A stretch of DNA of 64,000 nt, from the NCBI GenBank assembly GCA_009760855.2, contig WPIO01000042.1:3182001-3246000 (forward strand), written 5' to 3'. The translations under genes and the position numbers were made by a program. The first letter of the stretch is position 1. Each line of letters starts with the position of its first letter. Of this stretch, positions 11,881 through 64,000 are shown one piece after another. This DNA comes from Cristatella mucedo. Taxonomy: Eukaryota > Bryozoa > Phylactolaemata > Cristatellidae. A model generated the notes under the pieces. The model had not been told where the DNA came from. It saw only the letters and a program-made list of their open reading frames with translations, and searched no databases.

Positions 11881-11895
11881 ATGGGCCAACGTATA

Positions 11896-12032
11896 TTTCA
11901 TTTGTATAGCACCCTAAGAGAAGTTAGTCTCTATTCAAGCGCTTTACATACGCCGCAGAGCTCGAGCCCTCGGCGATAAGAACCTCGGCCAGACCTTGGG
12001 GGCAAGCGCTTTAACCACTGGGCCAAACTAGC
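11896..12032 (-). mobile_element. SINE-B copy
   Basis: Reversed L2-type 3' end (TTGTATAGCACCCTAAGAG, CTCTATTCAAGCGCTTTACA), then reversed B box (CTCGAGCCC) and reversed A-box head (TTAACCACTGGGCCAAACTAG). Confidence 0.88.
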
Positions 12033-12487
12033 ACTGTGCATAATTAACAAGAACCTCCGGTCTTTTCCCTACACCCTTCAAGAGGCTGCTGTTAGGCCAC
12101 TCGTCACGATTTCGTCGTCGAACGAAGGAAACATTGCTTCCACCTGCCTAGTGTGCTTTATTTGTCTAATTTCTAGGTACACTTGTTCGCCTGCGGTCGT
12201 AAAAACCAGGTCCGGCTGGCGCTTGGCAAGGCAGTCTAGACTGACCGAGCAAGAGAGAGAGAGAGAGAGAAAGTGAAAGACCGAGCAAGCAGCAAGCGCA
12301 TCGGTATGCCGCCGGCCCCTCGGGACCTTGGCAGAACGAAGTGAGCTGGCCGCTGATGGCAGTCGCCGGCTGCCTAGCTGCTGCTTTGCTGGTTCCAGCC
12401 GCTGCCTCACTGCTGGATCGTGGATCGCACGGCAGCGGCATTGCTCATCGGCCAGTTTTATTCGCCTCTCTTCCGGCAAGATTGGGG
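12033..12487. other. Unassigned
   Basis: Contains a short (GA)n at about 12250-12271. Long overlapping ORFs on both strands have no recognised domains. Confidence 0.3.
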
Positions 12488-12638
12488 GCCACAATAGCCC
12501 AGGAGGTAAGGTGCTCGCCCTTCACGGTCGTGGGTTCGAATCCTGCAGTGGGCGATCCTTTATAGCCAACTGCAGGCTGTGGTGGTATCCGTCAAAGCTC
12601 TTCTGCCGCTATACAGATGAGGCTGTTAATTCAGCTCA
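12488..12638 (+). mobile_element. SINE-A copy
   Basis: A box TAGCCCAGGAGG and B box GGTTCGAATCC match the Pol III consensus. The body is GGTGGTATCC...GCTCTTCTGCCGCTATAC and the tail GAGGCTGTTAATTCAGCT. A short deletion lies between the boxes. Confidence 0.92.
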
Positions 12639-13289
12639 TTTTATTATCTCAAGTCGAAGGCGAGCGGTAGGAGTTCTCCCCGATGGAGGCTTTACTGTAT
12701 CTATCTCGAACCTGTCGCTCCTGCTTTATTTATCCACAGGCCGATGGTGGCTCGACGGTCCGTCGGGCTGACCTCGACACGTGACCAGACAGGTTCCTCG
12801 ATGCCCGATTGGTGCCAAGTGGCGAACTTGTTCATGCTAGTGCCCGGACTGGGCGGGGGAGTGGGAAACAGCACAGTAGAAGAATTACTGCAAACGCCTT
12901 ACGCATTAACGCCTGCTATTGTTGATTGGCGAAGCACTTGCATATTTTTCCAGCCAGGGGTGGATTACATTTCTTCGTACTATGAAAACCATCTACAAAG
13001 CTCTGTAGTGAGAGTATTTATGTACCTTTTTTACTGATATCGGCACCGGAAGTTCTAATCAAGATAACGAATCAGTTGTATTTATCATTAAATGGCTTAT
13101 CGGCCGTTATTGCTAATGATTTTTCTACACTTACTCGCTGTCTTTGAAAGGTTTAGTAATCGTTAATTTGCACGGTTTAACAGGTATTCTTTAGCTGGCT
13201 CACAACATGTATAAGCATTTATTCGTGAAAATAGATTGCTAATGGTTCACACGGTTAAATTTCTCGCCTTCTGGTTGACGGACCTACAT
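12639..13289. other. Unassigned
   Basis: A 97-codon + frame at 12744-13037 has no family I recognise. No repeat signature. Confidence 0.3.
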
Positions 13290-13675
13290 TCATAATAGTA
13301 ATAATAATAATGCACTTGATAAAGCGTCCTCAGAGAACTCAAATTTCTTTCTAGGCGCTTCACATTTGCTGCAAAGGGAAGCGCGATTGAATGGTGAGTA
13401 ATATCATGCTTGATAAACATGAGTAACGTGGTTAGGAGTGACATGCACAGGGTCAGCATGCAAATGTGGTTAGTGGCAGCATGCACAGTGTCAGCACGCA
13501 TAAGCACATTAAAGACGAATCACAGGGACCCACTAAATGCTGTCCTAAATAAGTGTGTTTTTAAGTTCTTTTTAAATGTGGTCAAGTCAGGGGATGTTCT
13601 GACGCAGGTCGGGAGGGAGTTCCAGGCTTTGGGAGCATACGAACTAAATGCACGGTCTCCAAAGGATTTGAGCTG
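13290..13675 (-). mobile_element. L2-A LINE 3' part
   Basis: Reversed tail and hairpin at 13300-13370, then the 3'UTR. The minus frame encodes FGDRAFSSYAPKAWNSLPTC and DLTTFKKNLKTHLF, well conserved. Truncated at the upstream side near 13675. Confidence 0.9.
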
Positions 13676-13907
13676 AGTTTTTTTGAGCTCATTTTTTGGC
13701 AGCTGGATCGCTGAGCTGCTAGAGCAGTCCGAAATTTTGAGGAGCCAAGGAGCAAGCTTGCGATCCTGCTTAAGCATGTGTAAGCATCTAGGAATAAGCC
13801 ATTAGCATTTTTGTGATACCTATTACAAGCTCATGTCTTTTCGAAGTTCGGCTACCTTAGCGATCTCCTGCAAGGCAGCGATAAGCCGAGGTTCTGTGAT
13901 CCGTGCC

Positions 13908-13967
13908 ATCAGAGATTGAGTTCTCTGAGGGCACTTTAGCATGTGTATTATTATTATTATTATTATC
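13908..13967 (+). mobile_element. L2-A LINE tail fragment
   Basis: Half of the hairpin (AGAGATTGAGTTCTCTGAGG) followed by GCACTTTAG and ATTATT repeats. Confidence 0.75.
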
Positions 13968-14370
13968 AGGAACTTGTCTGGAACAATATAAAACTACTAC
14001 TGATAGGCAGTTCGACAATGATTGCCAAGATCTATACTTAACATTCGAAGTCACCAATAAGCATCGCTTTGGTGTCCACGACTGCTAGTTATGTGTTTGA
14101 CTTGCATTTGAGAGGCAAAACACGGGCAGCTGAATGCATTACATCTACTTGTAAAACTTGAGCAGTTCAGTTACCGTTGGCTTTGGTGGACCATGCAACA
14201 TTATTTATTCTAATTGAGATGCGGGATTTGCTACTTCAGGATCTGTAACATCGAGTGAATAGACAAAGCTCGTTCATCTATCAGTTCAAGTTTCATCCTC
14301 ATCTTTAGTAAATATTTTCCTGCCGATAGACCACGTCCATGCAATTTAGTCTCCATAGCACTAATTGCTG
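13968..14370. other. Unassigned
   Basis: Nothing recognised. Confidence 0.3.
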
Positions 14371-14530
14371 CCCTGGTTCGACCGAACGGTTGAGGTGCTC
14401 GCCTTCCATTATCGAGGTCAAGATTAATAATTCGTTTGGTGACCGAGGTCGTAGGCTCGAGCCTAGCCAAACATGTTAAGCGCCTGGATAGAGATTGAGT
14501 TCTCTTAGGGAGCGATTAGGGTTACAAACT
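14371..14530 (+). mobile_element. SINE-B copy, divergent, with internal insertion
   Basis: Head CTGGTTCGACCGAACGG, GAGGTGCTCGCC, then about 25 extra bases, GAGGTCGTAGGCTCGAGCC (B box) and an L2-type 3' end (AAGCGCCTGGATAGAGATTG). Confidence 0.7.
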
Positions 14531-14813
14531 TATTGTAAATATATATTCTTTACCACTGCTAACCTGCTGTCAGAAAAATTCATCCAGAAATGCCCGACTA
14601 CACTTTCAAGCCACAACAGCCGTGCCATGGACATGCCATGACCGCTGGTAACGAGTGCTTACATTTAATATACAAGTTTAACGACCATACAGATCGTCCA
14701 ATTCTGTGCCTCACACTGCGTCGCACTTAGCAACCAAAACAGTCTTGTCACGAAAAAGGCAGCGGTGGAAGCCCGGTTTAAATTATTCAATTCAGTAAGG
14801 CAGAAGATAATAT

Positions 14814-14946
14814 AATTCATTTGCATAGCGCCACAAGACAACCGAATCTCTATTCAGGAGCTCGGCATATGCCACGGGGCTCGAGCTGATGACCTCGGCC
14901 AGACCTTGATCGGGCGAGCACCTTAACCGCTGGGCCAAACCAGCTC
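14814..14946 (-). mobile_element. SINE-B copy
   Basis: AATTCATTTGCATAGCGCC... then GGGGCTCGAGC and AACCGCTGGGCCAAACCAGC in reverse orientation; complete head and tail. Confidence 0.9.
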
Positions 14947-15873
14947 AACTTTCTTCAGCCTTAAAAACTAAACTCTCTCTCCTCTCTCTGTACACCTTAA
15001 ACAACGAGATTGGGAGGGGGTAGTCAATTCACCATCAAAAGGAAGGAAGGTTGAAATCTTGCTTTTTCTACTTCATTCAATGCTGCATTGCGTACTTACC
15101 ATTCTTTAATGTTAGTGAACCTAGCCTTTCGTTCAGAAGATTAAAAGAGTCTGAACACCAATTTGTGTGCTATAAAGCCCCGTCAAAATTATTTTCGCAT
15201 GGAATCTTTTATTCTTGCCTTTAAAATAGCATATTATTAGCTTGAGCTTTAGCTTGTGTATCGCCAGCAAATGTGTTTACTGCAGCGGTAATTCCGTGAT
15301 CGTCGGTATGTGCTCACCACGGAGTCTCAGACTAGGACACGGATGTTTGCCTTTTCTACGCTGCCCGCCGTTAGCGCGTCGACTGATGTTAGCTGTAGGT
15401 CCGACAATACGTGGGGGGGGGGAGGGCAACTGCCGACTGTACACCTTAGCTCCGCCTGACTTCCTGTGATGCTGGGTGAATTATCTGGCTTGGGGGATTG
15501 TGTTGCTGCCGTTAAGACACACTGCTTGTCGACCTTTCTCTTGTCATTCTAAGCTACAAGATTTTAAAATATACCTCCATGGTGTGAGGCGGGTAACTGT
15601 CTTTGGAAGGATACCTCCTTTGGAGGCTAAAAAGTCGTAGTCATAGATATAGCTACAGTGCCGGGATCTCGATCGAGCTCTTGTAGCTACATATGAAACA
15701 ATATAGCTAATAAGTTTACAAATTCTTAAATTATTAAATATGGACAATTATTTTATAGATATATCCAAGGAATATAATTTCCGCGTGTAGTCGAGTCGGA
15801 CCTAGCAACCTGGGCGCGGTTTTCGAAACGGCGTACCTATGGCGGGCGAGCTGTCAAACAGTTCCTTGTGACA
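14947..15873 (+). promoter_or_regulatory. Region upstream of WRAP73 (putative promoter and 5'UTR)
   Basis: The bases from about 15781 to 15873 are richer in CpG (CGAGTCGGAC, GGGCGCGG, AACGGCGTACC) than the AT-rich stretch 15700-15780, which fits a promoter or 5'UTR, but no TATA box or initiator can be assigned with confidence. The rest of 14947-15780 holds a poly-G run near 15413 and nothing recognised. Confidence 0.35.
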
Positions 15874-62141
<46,268 letters not shown>

Positions 62142-62445
62142 GTAGGTGGATGCCTCTAAGCTTCAGACCGCAGTGCGGAAAGTGGCAGCAGACAGCGCAC
62201 CAGCCGTTCAGTTTCCAAAACATCTGGCATGCGTAGTACGAGAGAGATTCAGTCGCTGCGATATTAATGCCGAGGCGGGCGTGCGATCACATAAGGATCG
62301 CCATCGCTTGTTTTTTGTCGGCATTAGGTTGAGCCACACGAATCCTCCGTATTTGTTATGTGGATATCGAAGTTGAAGTATGCGCTCCAACATTTTCCAC
62401 CCGGGAGACTATTTTGGCAGCAGAATTAATAGGAATCTGCTAGGT
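62142..62445. other. WRAP73 intron 7, unassigned
   Basis: Nothing recognised. Confidence 0.3.
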
Positions 62446-62503
62446 TGTACAACTGTAAAGCGCCTAGAAAAAGATTGAGTTCTCTGAGGGCGCTTTATCA
62501 ATT

Positions 62504-62543
<40 letters not shown>
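62446..62543 (+). mobile_element. L2-A LINE tail with long (ATT)n
   Basis: Perfect hairpin (AAGCGCC ... GGCGCTT) and about 13 ATT units. Truncated just 5' of the hairpin. Confidence 0.92.
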
Positions 62544-62862
62544 GAGCCATGTCAGAAATATTTCGATTGGGCTGACCCTTGACCTTCTCATCCGGGCAGC
62601 CTATAATAATGGAGGCCGGAGACATACCCCCTTGTAGGTCAGCGGTTCGGTACCCGCATTCCCATACACCACCTCGTCCCTGTACCTATGTCCATAATTC
62701 ATAGGCAAGCAGATTTCGTTGTGGTATTATATGGTTGAGTTAAGGATGTAGTCTTGCAGCAACCAATTAATGTTCGGTTCTTTGCTGGCTTTGAAGCTTT
62801 GAATTAGTCTGCCTTCAATTATAAAGGAAGTGATTGCACAGATTACGCATGACATTTGAACC
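62544..62862. other. WRAP73 intron 7, unassigned
   Basis: TCAGCGGTTCGGTACCCGC near 62640 is B-box-like, but no A box or tail accompanies it. Confidence 0.3.
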
Positions 62863-62969
62863 ACTGCAGTTCCTTTGCGTCAAATGTCAAGCGCCTAGAT
62901 ATAGATTGAGTTCTCTGAGGGCACTTTATCAAGTGTGTTATTATTATTATTAATATTATTATTATTACC
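62863..62969 (+). mobile_element. L2-A LINE tail
   Basis: CCTTTGCGTCAAATGTCAAG, hairpin AAGCGCCTAGATATAGATTG and ATTATT repeats. Confidence 0.9.
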
Positions 62970-63438
62970 AAGTTTTCTATCTTGTATAACCCGTATGTTT
63001 GCATGTACAAAAAATAAGGAAATGCCTGAAAGTAATTGGTTTGTGTAGCTAATCAAGAGCAGAGAGCATCCATCAATATGAAAGTCTGAGATTGCACTCG
63101 AGGTCCTGAACCTCGGCAGGTAGTCAGAGCATTTTGAGGATTCCGACAGTCAGTGCTGTTTGACAATTCAGTGTAGAGGGAGAACTGCTGCTGCCACCTT
63201 GAAATTTCGAACTTTTGGACCCGTTCAAATGATTTTGTTAGGTCTAGTGCTACTCGACGGTGTGGCTTATATTTTCGGAAAATCTCTCGTTGCATTTGCC
63301 GCAATCAATAGTTCTCTCGGGTAACTGATGACTCTTGTCAATATCAAAGGGGTGCCATAGGTAAGAAGTCATTGGGGTAACAGTTTTTTTTATAGGGAAA
63401 ACAATTGAAAGGATTATGCCTCACCCTTACTGCTGATT
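62970..63438. other. WRAP73 intron 7, unassigned
   Basis: Nothing recognised. Confidence 0.3.
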
Positions 63439-63624
63439 ATGCTCTATATGGAATATTTTTCAAGATAGATCAACCCCATAAGGCATGAACTATCGATTGG
63501 TTATATGCTCTATATGGAATATTTGTCAACCCCATAAGGCATGAACTATCGATTGGTTATATGCTCTATATGGAATATTTTTCAAGATAGATCAACCCCA
63601 TACGGCATGAACTATCGATTGGTT
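63439..63624. repeat. Three-unit tandem repeat, about 56-66 bases each
   Basis: Units begin ATGCTCTATATGGAATATTT and end CATGAACTATCGATTGGTT. The starts are at 63439, 63505 and 63561. The middle unit lacks ten bases around TCAAGATAGA. Confidence 0.95.
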
Positions 63625-64000
63625 GGGCACCCTGCCGATTACTGCCGTCAAAGGACAAGCATTGTGGATCACCTTGGTTACCATACCTTCTTTCGGGTAA
63701 CACTCTATTGCTTTTTGTCATTCGCGTGAACTTCTCGTGAGACAAAACTCCTGAGAGAAGTGCCCTACGTTGGGAAGAGCCCAATGGCCGGAGACAGGTA
63801 GTGAAGGTTTTGGGGGGGCCCCTTCCAACGGTGGTATGTGCCTCTGAAAAGCAATGGCTCTGCTCAAGCAGTTTCCTTGCAGTCAGCACGGAGCTGGGTG
63901 ACGACACGGGGTGCCGCCATCGAGGGCAGAAGCAGCAAAGGTGCCACCAGACCAGCTGCCGTGTTCGTCAGTTACTTGGCCAATTCAGCTTGATAAATTG
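63625..64000. other. WRAP73 intron 7, unassigned
   Basis: The 113-codon minus frame (63907-63566) has no recognised domain. No WRAP73 exon could be found here. Confidence 0.3.

Noticed and set aside
12488-12560. Functional tRNA gene suggested by good A and B boxes
   Set aside because: No cloverleaf with paired acceptor stem. The same unit recurs many times with a common body and tail, so it is a SINE head.
62625-62665. Isolated B-box-like GGTTCGGTACCCGC as a tRNA or SINE
   Set aside because: No matching A box, stem or repeated body was found.

Overview
The window is animal nuclear DNA from a repeat-rich genome with long introns. One conserved gene is recognisable: WRAP73 (WDR8), a WD40-repeat centrosome and centriolar-satellite protein, on the + strand. 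Seven exons, starting from the initiator ATG, can be placed at 15874-15942, 20869-20964, 21068-21124, 35988-36104, 46274-46450, 58465-58686 and 62061-62141. Each has AG before it (except the start exon) and GT after it. Each is a whole number of codons (23, 32, 19, 39, 59, 74, 27), so all six introns are phase 0. The joined frame gives 273 codons with no stop. The human protein is about 460 residues, so the C-terminal exons should lie beyond base 64000.

Nearly everything else that can be assigned is retroelement debris and simple repeats. (1) L2-A: an L2/CR1-like LINE with reverse-transcriptase fragments (FYADD box), a conserved 3' untranslated region, a 3' hairpin and an (ATT)n tail, about 30 copies on both strands. 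(2) L2-B: a second LINE of the same general type, with a different 3' hairpin and a tail rich in TACAT. (3) L2-C and L2-D: rarer related variants. (4) SINE-A: tRNA-headed, with good A and B boxes and a tail ending near GAGGCTGTTAAATCAGCTA. (5) SINE-B: tRNA-headed, with a 3' end copying the L2-A hairpin. (6) A frameshifted pseudogene of a multicopy uncharacterised metazoan gene family (24840-25900, minus), whose 3' region recurs alone near 4.1-4.4 kb. Long (GA)n/(CT)n, (GT)n and (TA)n tracts are frequent, and most long ORFs rich in Ser-Leu, Arg-Glu or Cys-Val are artefacts of them.

Layout: 1-15.8 kb is intergenic or upstream, with a CpG-dense first 450 bases and then LINE and SINE copies. 15.9-62.1 kb is WRAP73, with introns of about 4.9, 0.1, 14.9, 10.2, 12.0 and 3.4 kb. 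62.1-64 kb is the start of intron 7.

The most unusual structures are nested insertions. Several fall inside the 3' hairpin of an older LINE copy (30.2, 31.77 and 28.0 kb), one with a clear 8-bp target duplication. Next to a SINE-A copy at 43.75-43.90 kb lie two adjacent fold-back hairpins that share a loop sequence. No rRNA, CRISPR, operon or bacterial feature is present. The organism cannot be named from the sequence; gene structure and repeat types suggest an invertebrate animal.
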